Origin: Denitrovibrio acetiphilus DSM 12809
GTDB lineage: Bacteria; Chrysiogenota; Deferribacteres; Deferribacterales; Geovibrionaceae
Length of the DNA stretch: 64,000 nucleotides
Assembly: GCF_000025725.1 (NCBI RefSeq)
Contig: NC_013943.1
Coordinates: forward strand, 3,158,078-3,222,077
Direction: 5' to 3'
Part shown: in pieces, positions 8,010 through 16,715 of the stretch
Layout of the letters: the number at the start of each line of letters is the position of its first letter
How positions within the stretch are numbered: the stretch's first letter is position 1
The notes under the pieces: model-generated
Databases searched by the model: none
What the model was told of the DNA's origin: nothing
Seen by the model: the letters and a program-made list of their open reading frames with translations, nothing else
Program-made: the position numbers and the translations under genes

Positions 8010-8097
8010 ATAATATGGTGACAAAATTATTCTGGAAAAACGAAAAGTTAAAAGCTATTATCAACCAGCCTTTACAGTTCGTTTCGGGAGCATTAAC

Positions 8098-8541
8098 GTG
8101 AAAGAGAAAGATACACAAAAAATATTTACCGAATATCTTGCCAAGCAGAACCTGCGTATGACATCACAAAGAGAACTTATTCTCAAAACATTGTGCAGGC
8201 AAAAAAAACATGTCACAGCGGAACAGCTTTATGAGCAGCTGAAGAAAACCGATAAAAGCATCGGGCACGCCACTGTGTATCGTACTCTGAAACTGCTTAC
8301 AGAAGCGGGCATTGCGAGAGAACTGAATTTTGGTGAAGGCTCAATTCGTTACGAACCAGATACTGATAATACCCACCATGATCATCTGGTGTGCGTTCAG
8401 TGTGGTGAAAATGTGGAATTTTTTGATGAAGATATAGAAAAGCTTCAGCAGGCTGTTGCAGAAAAATATGGTTATGAGCTTATGGACCACTCCATGAATC
8501 TCTACGGAACCTGTTCTAAATGCAGGGGTAAAGCTGATTAG
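8098..8541 (+). CDS. fur: Fur-family ferric uptake / metal-dependent regulator
   Basis: A 147-residue repressor with an N-terminal winged helix (about 10-85; RMTSQRELILKTL and HATVYRTLKLL are the typical recognition segments) and a C-terminal dimerisation and metal domain. Structural zinc ligands are two CxxC pairs, C99-C102 and C139-C142; HHDH at 93-96 supplies regulatory metal ligands. These features suit Fur or PerR; sequence alone does not decide between Fe2+, peroxide or Zn sensing, but the divergent feoA favours iron. The start is GTG at 8098 preceded by GGGAG. The stop overlaps the convergent deacetylase gene by 4 bp. Confidence 0.9.
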   Translation: MKEKDTQKIFTEYLAKQNLRMTSQRELILKTLCRQKKHVTAEQLYEQLKKTDKSIGHATVYRTLKLLTEAGIARELNFGEGSIRYEPDTDNTHHDHLVCVQCGENVEFFDEDIEKLQQAVAEKYGYELMDHSMNLYGTCSKCRGKAD

Positions 8542-9833
8542 TTCATCAGGCTGGTAACCGGAACTATCTCCACTCCCATCTCTTCTATCTGCCTGAAACT
8601 GTTTTCCAGAACAGATATCGTATCCTTTCTGAGGTGACCTATTGCGATGGCGCTTCCGTTTGCCAAAGCTTTTTTGGCTGCCTGCATCAGCACATCATGC
8701 ACATGATTCCTTTTAGCCGACTTTGTAACCAGACCCGGCTCTTCATTATCAAGGAAAATATCATTTCTTCCGCATTTCAGGGTTGTTTCTTTACACACGT
8801 CATATGCGACAGTCGCCCGTGATGTATGACTGTCCAGAAACCCAGGAGTATACTTACTGATCTCTTTCAGCGCCTGTTCCATCTTTTCCCTGCTCTCTGT
8901 AAAGGCTGACCCTGTGTGATTGTTTGCGCCATCCAGTTTTATCGGAAAGTAGTCAAAGTTTGCCTTTGTGACGGCAGCGATGACTGTCTCCGGCATGTTA
9001 AGGAACAACGCTCCTTTGCCCGGATCAAACTTAGGGTATGAGCGGGGCTGCATAGGGAAGTGCAGAAATACGGGCTTGCCTGCTTTTCGGGCGAGGAGAG
9101 CAGTCTCTTTCCCATAGGGGGTAAACGGGATTACAGCAAAAGTCGCCGGATATTGCAGAGCCGCTAGCTGTTTAGCCAGTGACATGCTGTATCCGCAGTC
9201 GTCTATTACAACAGCGAGCTTTGCTTTGAATGTCTTTTTAGCAGGAGGGATCACCGGCTCAGGTTTTGAAGGTGCTGCGGGTTTTCGTTTCTGTACGGTC
9301 GTTACAGGTCTAGGGTAGCTGAAAGATATATTATAAATCCCGTGGCTGTCCTCTGCTGTGAGAATGTTTTTACCATCCACTGTTATCTTGTTTTTACTTA
9401 GATATTTCTTAAGATATTCTGTCAGTTTTTCCGCTGATCTTGAAGAGGGTGCTTCAATTTTGATATCGTTTCCGGAGACAGTAAGTTTGTCATTTTTAAT
9501 GGAGTGCTCAAACATGAAGAGCTTTACTGTGTCCATGACTGTCTTTGTCTCAACTTCTTTTACTACAGTACGTGTGACCGTTTCTTTCTGAACTATCGGT
9601 TTTGGAGCAGGGGGGGGGGGCCCGCCGGAGAATCTGAGTACGATAAAAGCCGCCAGCAGGAGCAAGGGGATCAGCGCCAGCAGAGTGGTAAGGGGGAGCT
9701 TTCTGTCGGGCTGTTTCCTTTTATAATTTCTGCGTGTATTTTTTTTGGCTGCCGGTTTTCTGGCAGTTGTTTTCTTTGCCGCAGGTTTTCTTGATGTTGT
9801 TTTTCTTGTTGAATTAGTTTTTCTAGGGGGCAT
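8538..9833 (-). CDS. Membrane-anchored divergent polysaccharide deacetylase (YibQ family)
   Basis: The protein of 431 residues starts with a Lys/Ala/Thr/Arg-rich cytoplasmic segment (residues 1-45, containing repeated RKPAAKK motifs), one membrane helix (about 46-68, LPLTTLLALIPLLLLAAFIV) and a proline stretch encoded by a run of eleven C on the coding strand. The C-terminal 225 residues match the divergent polysaccharide deacetylase family: AVVIDDCGY, FLHFPMQPR, LDGANNHTGSAFT, FLDSHTS and IAIGHLRK. Such proteins act in the periplasm on peptidoglycan or other polysaccharides, but the enzyme activity is not established for most members. It follows the DsrE-like gene after a 1-bp gap and is convergent with fur. 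Confidence 0.85.
   Translation of the reverse strand: MPPRKTNSTRKTTSRKPAAKKTTARKPAAKKNTRRNYKRKQPDRKLPLTTLLALIPLLLLAAFIVLRFSGGPPPPAPKPIVQKETVTRTVVKEVETKTVMDTVKLFMFEHSIKNDKLTVSGNDIKIEAPSSRSAEKLTEYLKKYLSKNKITVDGKNILTAEDSHGIYNISFSYPRPVTTVQKRKPAAPSKPEPVIPPAKKTFKAKLAVVIDDCGYSMSLAKQLAALQYPATFAVIPFTPYGKETALLARKAGKPVFLHFPMQPRSYPKFDPGKGALFLNMPETVIAAVTKANFDYFPIKLDGANNHTGSAFTESREKMEQALKEISKYTPGFLDSHTSRATVAYDVCKETTLKCGRNDIFLDNEEPGLVTKSAKRNHVHDVLMQAAKKALANGSAIAIGHLRKDTISVLENSFRQIEEMGVEIVPVTSLMN
9610..9620. repeat. Eleven-base G/C homopolymer inside the deacetylase gene
   Basis: Eleven consecutive G on the plus strand (C on the coding strand) encode the GPPPPA segment just after the membrane anchor. It is the longest G/C homopolymer I see in the window. 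Slippage by one base would truncate the protein before its catalytic domain, so the tract is a potential phase-variation switch or a sequencing-error hotspot. Confidence 0.9.
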
Positions 9834-9834
9834 T

Positions 9835-10197
9835 TTACCAGGATATCATTTTTGTATTTTCAGCCATAAGGTACTTAAAGGTGATAGCGGGGTCTGCCTG
9901 TTCGCACCCTGCAATGATGTCTGTAGGCTGAATCTGGAAAATTTTCAGGCAGTCTTTGCCGGCATAAATCTGTCCGCCGTCTTTAAGGAACTCCCTTATA
10001 GCGTCTAATGAGTTTGTTTCTGTCCCCGGGATCGTGAATCCGCCTGAAGACCTCTGGACAACCTTTACGCCCTGAGCTGAGAGATATATGACAGATTGTT
10101 CGGCATGATCAAGTGATCTCTTGGCAAACCTTATAGCCTTGCCTGCTTTGTATGGGTCGTCGGAGCTAAGGTGGACAACAATAGTTTGGTCTGTCAT
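9835..10197 (-). CDS. DsrE-like family protein
   Basis: A 120-residue soluble protein with the DsrE/DsrF-like alpha/beta fold: TIVVHLSSDDPYKAGKAIRFA at the N terminus, a central SAQGVKVV strand and a GGQIYAGKDCLKIF segment containing the only cysteine in the position where active DsrE/TusD proteins carry a sulfur-carrying cysteine (C83 in GKDC; another at C98 in AGCEQAD). Such proteins relay sulfur or bind small ligands; no dsr or tus genes surround it, so the role is open. The ATG at 10197 is preceded by CAGGAGA. It sits upstream of the deacetylase gene with one base between. Confidence 0.78.
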   Translation of the reverse strand: MTDQTIVVHLSSDDPYKAGKAIRFAKRSLDHAEQSVIYLSAQGVKVVQRSSGGFTIPGTETNSLDAIREFLKDGGQIYAGKDCLKIFQIQPTDIIAGCEQADPAITFKYLMAENTKMISW

Positions 10198-10285
10198 GAT
10201 TTGTTCTCCTGAGTCGTTTCTATCATTGTATACAATAGGCGGGTTTAAAAAAAGTCTTTTATGCTTTGAAGTTTCTCAAAATGAC

Positions 10286-11053
10286 CTAGGCGGCGCTGAA
10301 ATATTCCTGTGAGATGAGCTGGTGGGCTACCTGTGTGATCTGTTTCCGGTCTGATTTTGATGAATCCATCGGAGCAAAGAAAGTTATTTTGGTTTTGACT
10401 TCGGTTACTTTGAGAAAATTCCAGAGGTGAGGGGCAAAGCTCATGTCTCCGTACCAGCACACTTTGTCGCAGTTTTCTGATGAAAATGGAAAACTGTCAA
10501 TTTCGTCGTAGCGTATACATGCGGGGACCACGTCAACTTTTGCTGCTGATGCCGCAGCGAGAAGTGAAGAGCGGAAGGGGAGTATCTGCGAACCGTCCGT
10601 TGATGTCCCCTCAGGGAAGAGAACAACATTAAAACCCTCTTTAACAAGTTCAGCCATATTGCCGACTTCCAGCTTCACCAGCTTTGGGTTTCTGCGTTCT
10701 ACAAAGAATGTGCCGCCAAGTTTGGCGAGGAAACCGAGAAATGGCGTCTGCTGTATTTCCACAGAAGAAACAAAGACGGAAGGTCTGATCGAAGCGTATA
10801 TTATTATATCAAGATAAGACATGTGGTTTGAGATGATGATTCTGCCTGCCGGTTCTAGAAATTCATCTCCAAGCGAGGTGATATTTATGCCGAAAACCTT
10901 TAACCCGAGCCTGCTCATTTTGGTAACAAACCACGCCCCTACCCGCCTTTTATTCACATCAGAGACAGCGTAAAAGCGCAGTATAAGTGCACCGGCTATA
11001 AAGACCATAAAAAGGAAAACAGTTGATGTCAGCTTGATAAATCTCAGCATCAT
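10286..11053 (-). CDS. 1-acyl-sn-glycerol-3-phosphate acyltransferase-like protein (PlsC/OlsA family)
   Basis: A 255-residue membrane-bound acyltransferase. One N-terminal hydrophobic helix (about 9-29) is followed by the H-x4-D catalytic motif NHMSYLD (H77, D82) and the substrate-binding FPEGTSTDG (146-154). PlsC enzymes make phosphatidic acid; OlsA enzymes of the same fold add the second acyl chain to lyso-ornithine lipid. The start codon overlaps the stop of the upstream GNAT-type acyltransferase (ATGA), which is the usual arrangement of OlsB-OlsA, so I favour a second-acylation role in aminolipid synthesis, while a phospholipid role remains possible. Confidence 0.85.
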   Translation of the reverse strand: MMLRFIKLTSTVFLFMVFIAGALILRFYAVSDVNKRRVGAWFVTKMSRLGLKVFGINITSLGDEFLEPAGRIIISNHMSYLDIIIYASIRPSVFVSSVEIQQTPFLGFLAKLGGTFFVERRNPKLVKLEVGNMAELVKEGFNVVLFPEGTSTDGSQILPFRSSLLAAASAAKVDVVPACIRYDEIDSFPFSSENCDKVCWYGDMSFAPHLWNFLKVTEVKTKITFFAPMDSSKSDRKQITQVAHQLISQEYFSAA

Positions 11054-11928
11054 TCACCTATGAATTTTCTTATAAACCCCTTGTCCATCTTTTCCCTGTC
11101 TATCAGAGTCAGGTAGTCGTAGCATCTGAAAGCTTTGTCCTGGGCAGGGATACCGCATACTGTTCCGCCTGCTTTCAGATAAGAGAGAAGGAGAGGGGGG
11201 ACAAGATTGACAGCCGCTTCACGAAAAGGGGCAAACCGGTCTTCGGATGTTTTTTCAAGAACTGATGTCAGTCTGTTGTCGGCGAATTTTCTTTTGGGCT
11301 GGATCTGACTGTGGTCTTTGTCCATGTGAGGCTTAAGCCAGTGGTGTATGAGCGCAACCTGAAAAGTATCTTCTGCATGTATTGAGGAACACCCGAACAT
11401 ATATCTGGAGTCTGTCGCCTTCATGTATGCTCCTAGCCCCTTCCACAGTGCTGATATTGTAGCTCCGTTGCGAAATTCCGGATGCACGCATGCTCTGCCG
11501 AGCTCAATCTTATGCCCTGTGAGTTCCTTGATACTCTTCATCTTGAATTCTTTGCCGGAGTAAAATTTGTCATTAAATCTGGTGCAGTTGAGTCTGTATG
11601 TCCCGACAGGTTTACCTGTTTTTTTATCTATTATAGCAAGGTGATCAAATAATATATCAAACTTGTCGACATCTATTCCAGCAACTCCGTCATCAGTAAT
11701 TTCACCCACATATTCGCTGTAGAAAACCTCGTAGCGGAGTTTGAGTACATCCATGAGCTCGGCACCGTTTTCAACTGTCTTGATGATATAACGGCTGTTT
11801 TCAACAAAAATATTGATATGGGGACGATACGTTCTGATTCTGAAACGATATGTTTTTGAAATATTGCTGAGAGCTTTTGCCGCTCTTTTAACCTTTTTCG
11901 GAACCAGTTTCTTTCTGACTGCTGCCAT
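11050..11928 (-). CDS. GNAT-fold N-acyltransferase resembling OlsB (ornithine-acyl-ACP N-acyltransferase)
   Basis: A 292-residue soluble protein of the hemolysin/OlsB acetyltransferase group. Diagnostic stretches include LRYEVFYSEYVGE, DIDKFD-like DVDKFD, GTYRLNC, ELGRACVHPEFRNG (the acyl-carrier/CoA binding strand), ALWKGLGAYM and MFGCSSIHA. OlsB forms lyso-ornithine lipid from ornithine and 3-hydroxyacyl-ACP. It begins with a basic leader (KKLVPKKVKRAAKALS) before the fold. Coupled translation with the PlsC-like gene supports lipid modification. The upstream 220 bp separate it from the divergent PHP-glycosyltransferase gene, so both directions are probably driven from there. Confidence 0.78.
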   Translation of the reverse strand: MAAVRKKLVPKKVKRAAKALSNISKTYRFRIRTYRPHINIFVENSRYIIKTVENGAELMDVLKLRYEVFYSEYVGEITDDGVAGIDVDKFDILFDHLAIIDKKTGKPVGTYRLNCTRFNDKFYSGKEFKMKSIKELTGHKIELGRACVHPEFRNGATISALWKGLGAYMKATDSRYMFGCSSIHAEDTFQVALIHHWLKPHMDKDHSQIQPKRKFADNRLTSVLEKTSEDRFAPFREAAVNLVPPLLLSYLKAGGTVCGIPAQDKAFRCYDYLTLIDREKMDKGFIRKFIGE

Positions 11929-12149
11929 ATTTACCTCGTAATAAATGTTCCTTTATAAAATATAAGGGGCGGATGTCAGGCAACAGTCGGGATTTTGTTA
12001 AATAAATTTCAGATAAACATGAGACAGAAGGGTTATATGACAATAGTTTGACAGTTTTAAGAAGTAACGATAACAAGGCGGTCTTATAGATAGAGGAGAT
12101 AAAAAATATTATGAACAAGTGAAACAAACAAAACAAGCGAGGTAGCAAG

Positions 12150-14543
12150 ATGGCTCAAGCAGACATGCACTGCCACTCAAAGTTTTCCAAACATCCATCG
12201 GAATGGTTCCTTCAGAGGATAGGGGCTGCGGAGTCCTATACGGAGCCGGACTTTATATACAACACAGCCAAAAGCAGAGGAATGGATTTCGTCACTATCA
12301 CTGATCATAATAATATGGAAGCTTCATGGTATCTCACACAGAAATATCCTCATGACACATTTACAGGGACAGAGTTTACCGTATACTTCCCGGAGGATGG
12401 GTGCAAAGTACATATCCTGTGCTACGGACACACGCCGGAGCAGTTTGCAGAGCTTCAAAGGCTGAGACGTAACATTTATGATTTCCGTGACTATATAAAG
12501 GCAAACGGACTTGCCCACTCAGTGGCACACGCAACATTCAGCGTAAACGGAAGACTTCAGATCCATCATCTTGAAAAACTTATGCTGCTGTTTGACGTTT
12601 TTGAAGGGATAAACGGGGGACGTGGCAAACTGCACAATACAACATGGGTGCGCACACTGGAAAACCTCACTCCGCTCACACTGGAAAATTTATACAGCAG
12701 ATACCGAATCGAGCCGTTCAGTGATAATCCATGGGTAAAAGGCTTTACGGCGGGCTCAGACGACCATGCCGGGCTTTTCCTCGGTAAAACTTATACTCTC
12801 ACCCGAGCGGACAGCCCGCAGGAATATCTTGAGCGGATAAAGAATAAAGAGTGCCGGCACGCAGGGCGTTATTCCGATTTTCACTCCCTCGCATTCACTG
12901 TTTATAAGATAGCCTATGATTTTTCCCGCACGAAGAAGAGTGTCCATTTTGCCGGAGGACTTTTCAGCAAGATAACAAAATATATATTTGAACAGGAAAA
13001 ACCGGGGCTGATCGAGCGAATAAAGATGAAAGGGTTCAAAATGAAGAGCAGCAGCCGCGGGAATAAGATAAATATGATGCTGGCTGATCTGATTGACGAG
13101 ATGAGTTCGGAAACATTTGACCATATAGAGCACAAGCTGAACCTTGTCTATCGTAAGTCATCAGACATAGCAGACGAGTATTTCCGTATGATGGCATCGA
13201 ATCTGGCTAAAGATATAGATAGTATCAGCATGGACGATCTTTATCGCAGTGTAACTACCGCCCTGCCGGGGATGTTCGTTTCCATACCGTTTTTCAGCTC
13301 GTTTAATCAGATTTATAAAGACAGGGCACTCCTTAACGAACTGGATGATAAGTACAGCTATTCGTCCAGACCGAGGCGGAAACGCATTCTGTGGTTTACC
13401 GATACGATAAATGACCTTAACGGAGTGTCTGTGACTCTCCGCACAATAGGGAAGCTGGCGGAAAGCAAAGGGTACGACCTTAAGCTTGTTTCGTCCCTTC
13501 TGCCGGAAGAGCTTGACCACAGAGTCCCTCCAAACCTGATGAACCTTAAGCCTGTCACTTCGTTCAAGCTTCCTTATTATGAAAAGCTGTCTGTGAAAAT
13601 ACCGTCAGTTATCGCTGCACTGGAAGATATATATGACTTTGAGCCGGATGAGGTCTACATCTCTACCCCGGGGCCTGTCGGGCTTGTGGGGCTTCTTGCC
13701 AGCAGACTGCTCTCTGTCAAGAGCACAGGTATATACCATACAGACTTTACCGGAGAGGTTAAAGAGATCGCAGGCAACGACTCCCTGACTAACCTTGTGG
13801 AATGGTATACGAGGTGGTTTTTCGATTCTGTTACAGAGCTCAAAACTACATCTGAGCAGTATATCAGCTATCTTGAGAACAGAGGCATCAGCAGAAGTAA
13901 AATGAGTGTGTTCCGCAGGGGGATAGACGCAGAACTTTTCAGGCCGGTTGCCGGAAAAGACGGGAGAGCTTTTACTTTATGCTATGGCGGGCGTGTTTCG
14001 AGGGACAAGAATTTTGACTTCCTTATGCGGCTTTTTGATGAGATGGAGCAGAAACATGACATTAATCTCATCATTGCAGGGCACGGTCCTTACAGCGAAG
14101 TTGTTGAGGAGTGGGCAAAAGACCGCAGCAATATAGATGTTCGCGGCGAGCTTGATCACAGCAGAATGCCTGATGTTTATGGTGAGTCGGATATGTTCAT
14201 CTTCCCCAGCAACACGGATACTTTCGGTATGGTTGTGCTTGAGTCGCAGGCCTGTGGTCTCCCTGCGATAGTGTCTAACATGGGCGGACCGAAAGAGATC
14301 ATAAGAGACAAGGTCACAGGCTTTGTGGCTAAGGCGGATGATTTTCAGGACTGGTCTGAAAAGCTGGAATACATGATAAACCTGTACAATACGGACAGAG
14401 AGACCTTCGCCGGATTTAAAAACAATGCCCGTGAGCGTGTGCTTGCCAACTTTAACTGGGATATAGTGCTTGAGGATCTTTTTACAGAAAGGGCAGATCC
14501 CGAAGATACCGAACTGCCCGTCAGCCCGAAAATGGCGGTGTGA
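12150..14543 (+). CDS. PHP-domain / GT4 glycosyltransferase fusion protein
   Basis: A 797-residue two-enzyme protein. Residues 1 to about 230 form a PHP metal-dependent phosphoesterase domain with the expected ligands: H7-x-H9, TDH at 51-53, E75, H88, a later AHATF histidine and SDDHAG. A middle helical region (about 230-405) is unassigned. Residues about 410-797 are a GT-B glycosyltransferase of family 4, with GRVSRDKNFDFL, IIAGHGP and the donor-binding FGMVVLESQACGLPAIVS motif. No signal peptide; probably cytosolic. The ATG is preceded by GAGGT. Only 4 bases separate it from the radical SAM gene, so they act together, plausibly on a surface glycan or glycolipid. The acceptor is unknown. Confidence 0.85.
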   Translation: MAQADMHCHSKFSKHPSEWFLQRIGAAESYTEPDFIYNTAKSRGMDFVTITDHNNMEASWYLTQKYPHDTFTGTEFTVYFPEDGCKVHILCYGHTPEQFAELQRLRRNIYDFRDYIKANGLAHSVAHATFSVNGRLQIHHLEKLMLLFDVFEGINGGRGKLHNTTWVRTLENLTPLTLENLYSRYRIEPFSDNPWVKGFTAGSDDHAGLFLGKTYTLTRADSPQEYLERIKNKECRHAGRYSDFHSLAFTVYKIAYDFSRTKKSVHFAGGLFSKITKYIFEQEKPGLIERIKMKGFKMKSSSRGNKINMMLADLIDEMSSETFDHIEHKLNLVYRKSSDIADEYFRMMASNLAKDIDSISMDDLYRSVTTALPGMFVSIPFFSSFNQIYKDRALLNELDDKYSYSSRPRRKRILWFTDTINDLNGVSVTLRTIGKLAESKGYDLKLVSSLLPEELDHRVPPNLMNLKPVTSFKLPYYEKLSVKIPSVIAALEDIYDFEPDEVYISTPGPVGLVGLLASRLLSVKSTGIYHTDFTGEVKEIAGNDSLTNLVEWYTRWFFDSVTELKTTSEQYISYLENRGISRSKMSVFRRGIDAELFRPVAGKDGRAFTLCYGGRVSRDKNFDFLMRLFDEMEQKHDINLIIAGHGPYSEVVEEWAKDRSNIDVRGELDHSRMPDVYGESDMFIFPSNTDTFGMVVLESQACGLPAIVSNMGGPKEIIRDKVTGFVAKADDFQDWSEKLEYMINLYNTDRETFAGFKNNARERVLANFNWDIVLEDLFTERADPEDTELPVSPKMAV

Positions 14544-14547
14544 TTAT

Positions 14548-15867
14548 ATGGGACTGGCATTTATCAAAGAAGCCGTGGTGAACCTTCCTTCTGTCATGCG
14601 GGGGCGGACACCTGGCCAGCTTATCATACAGACTACTGATTTCTGCAATGCAACCTGTCCGCAGTGCGGGATGCGTAAGCAGGAGGATTTTAAAAGGACA
14701 AGGCTTGATGTTGATGGGATGAAGCGCATGATCGACAGAGCCTCAAAGAACGGTGTCAAGGCGCTTTCGTTCACCGGAGGGGAGCCGTTTCTTTTTCAGG
14801 ATGATCTTTTTGCATGTATAAAATATGGACACAGAAAGGGTATCCCTTATATACGCACAGGCACAAACGGATTTATATTTCGAAACAGCGGCAAACCAGG
14901 CTTTGTGGATAAAATGCGTAAATTCGCAAAAGAGCTGAAAAAGAGCGGTCTTTATACATTCTGGATAAGCCTCGATACGTGGGACATTATGGAACATGAG
15001 AAGAATAGAGGGCTGGATGGTGTTATCGACGGTATCCGTACGGCGTTGCTTGTTTTTCGTGAAGAGGGGGTATATCCATCTGCAAATCTGGGGATCAACA
15101 GAACTATTGTGAAAGGTAAGATGAGCGTTACGTCCCACAGCTCCGATACAGAAAAAAAAGCATTTTATGATGCTTATGTCGAAGGTTTCCGGCGTTTTTA
15201 TGAGTTTGCGATCGGGCTTGGTTTCACTATTGCAAACGCCTGTTATCCTATGAGTATGCAGGGGGACGCAGTTTATAAGGCGGAATCAGTTGACGATATT
15301 GTGAGTTATAATGACACAGAGAAGCACTACCTTTTCAAAGCGATGTATGACACCCTCCCCGAATACCGGGGGCGCATCCGTATCTTTACCCCCAGAAGCT
15401 CGCTTATTATGCTGGTGAGGCACTACGGTGGTGAGAAAGATGCCGGATTCGCCTGTTACGGCGGTATAGATTACTTTTTTGTGGAGAGCTCCACCGGACA
15501 CGCCTTCCCCTGCGGTTTCCGTGCGGCGTGCGATATGGGGGCGTATGAAGACCTTGATAGCAGAAAGATTAAACACAAGCCTGAATGCAGGCTTTGTGAC
15601 TGGGAATGTTTTCGTGACCCTTCTAATCAGACAGGACCGCTGGCAGAGTTCTTTCGCAATCCATTCAGAGTTATCCGTATGTTCCTTGGTGACAGGGAGT
15701 TTATGAAAGAGTGGTGGAAAGACCTTTTATACTATTTTGCGTGCGGAATGTTCAATTTTACCCATGAAGCAGACTATGGCAAGATGCTGTATTTTCAGAA
15801 GAAAAATCATGCCGGCAAAAAAAAAGTCATTTCAGGTGAGCCTTCAGCGGCGGTGTCCGGACATTAA
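14548..15867 (+). CDS. Radical SAM protein with C-terminal cysteine cluster
   Basis: With the ATG at 14548 the protein has 440 residues. The [4Fe-4S]-SAM motif is C33-x3-C37-x2-C40 (CNATCPQC), followed by SFTGGEPF, which binds the methionine end of SAM. A C-terminal set of cysteines (CYGG.., PCGFRAAC, ECRLCDWEC) suggests an auxiliary cluster as in SPASM/twitch-type enzymes. Substrate unknown. The last 60 residues are basic. The tight spacing with the PHP-glycosyltransferase (4 bases) indicates a shared pathway. An upstream in-frame start at 14470 would overlap the previous gene by 74 bp and is not needed. Confidence 0.85.
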   Translation: MGLAFIKEAVVNLPSVMRGRTPGQLIIQTTDFCNATCPQCGMRKQEDFKRTRLDVDGMKRMIDRASKNGVKALSFTGGEPFLFQDDLFACIKYGHRKGIPYIRTGTNGFIFRNSGKPGFVDKMRKFAKELKKSGLYTFWISLDTWDIMEHEKNRGLDGVIDGIRTALLVFREEGVYPSANLGINRTIVKGKMSVTSHSSDTEKKAFYDAYVEGFRRFYEFAIGLGFTIANACYPMSMQGDAVYKAESVDDIVSYNDTEKHYLFKAMYDTLPEYRGRIRIFTPRSSLIMLVRHYGGEKDAGFACYGGIDYFFVESSTGHAFPCGFRAACDMGAYEDLDSRKIKHKPECRLCDWECFRDPSNQTGPLAEFFRNPFRVIRMFLGDREFMKEWWKDLLYYFACGMFNFTHEADYGKMLYFQKKNHAGKKKVISGEPSAAVSGH

Positions 15868-15947
15868 CTGCTGATGAAATTTGATGTTGTGTGCATTATT
15901 GAAGTGCAGTAAAGTAGCACATATTGATTTCAGCAGGAGACAGCACT

Positions 15948-16715
15948 TTGTTCAGCGAAGAAAAGATTGTAACAGTTGAAAACCTCAATTTTTCTTACGG
16001 ACAGGTAAATGTCCTCAGGGACGTTAATCTGTCCATACACAGGAGAGAATTTCTTGCTGTGATAGGTCCTAACGGCGGGGGGAAGAGCACCCTTGTTAAA
16101 ATACTTCTGGGTATACTTAAACCTGACAGCGGCAATGTCTCAGTTTTCGGTAAGAAACCGGGGCACAGCAGAAACATAGGCTATGTCCCGCAGGATGTTT
16201 CAGCCGGGCGGGGATTTCCTGTTACTGTTCGTGAGGTGGCAATGATGGGGCGTGCCCTCGCTAAGAAAGGTACGTCGAAATCCGAGGACAGGGCGATAGT
16301 TGACAGGATTCTTGATGATATGTCTTTGCTGTCTGCTGCGGAGAAGCGTATGGATGATCTTTCAGGCGGTCAGCGTCAGCGTGCATTGATGGCGAGAGCC
16401 CTTGCCATAGAGCCTGAGATAATCTTTCTGGATGAGCCTGCGTCTAATGTTGATATGAAAGGGCAGACAAAAATATTTGATCTGCTTGGCGAACTGAATA
16501 AAAATATGACAGTTGTGGTAATCAGCCACGATCTTACAATAATCCCTAAATACGCAACATCCGTGGCATGTGTGAGCGGCAGTGTGCATAAGCACGATGA
16601 GGCAGAGCTTACAGAAGACATGATATACGAGTCTTATGGCGCCGTGGAAGGCTGTCCTGTGGAGCTTGTGGCGCATGGTCACCCGCACAGGGTGCTTAAG
16701 GAGCATAAGCACTGA
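15948..16715 (+). CDS. Zinc/manganese-type ABC transporter ATP-binding protein
   Basis: A 255-residue ABC ATPase of the metal ZnuC/MntB group: Walker A GPNGGGKST (40-48), Q-loop in VPQDVS, signature LSGGQRQR, Walker B IIFLDEPASNVD and the switch histidine in VISHD. The C terminus is His-rich (HGHPHRVLKEHKH), suggesting metal contact. I choose the TTG at 15948 because AGCAGGAGA lies just upstream; another TTG at 15924 lacks a good site. The stop overlaps the permease start. No periplasmic metal-binding protein gene is adjacent. Confidence 0.88.
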   Translation: MFSEEKIVTVENLNFSYGQVNVLRDVNLSIHRREFLAVIGPNGGGKSTLVKILLGILKPDSGNVSVFGKKPGHSRNIGYVPQDVSAGRGFPVTVREVAMMGRALAKKGTSKSEDRAIVDRILDDMSLLSAAEKRMDDLSGGQRQRALMARALAIEPEIIFLDEPASNVDMKGQTKIFDLLGELNKNMTVVVISHDLTIIPKYATSVACVSGSVHKHDEAELTEDMIYESYGAVEGCPVELVAHGHPHRVLKEHKH

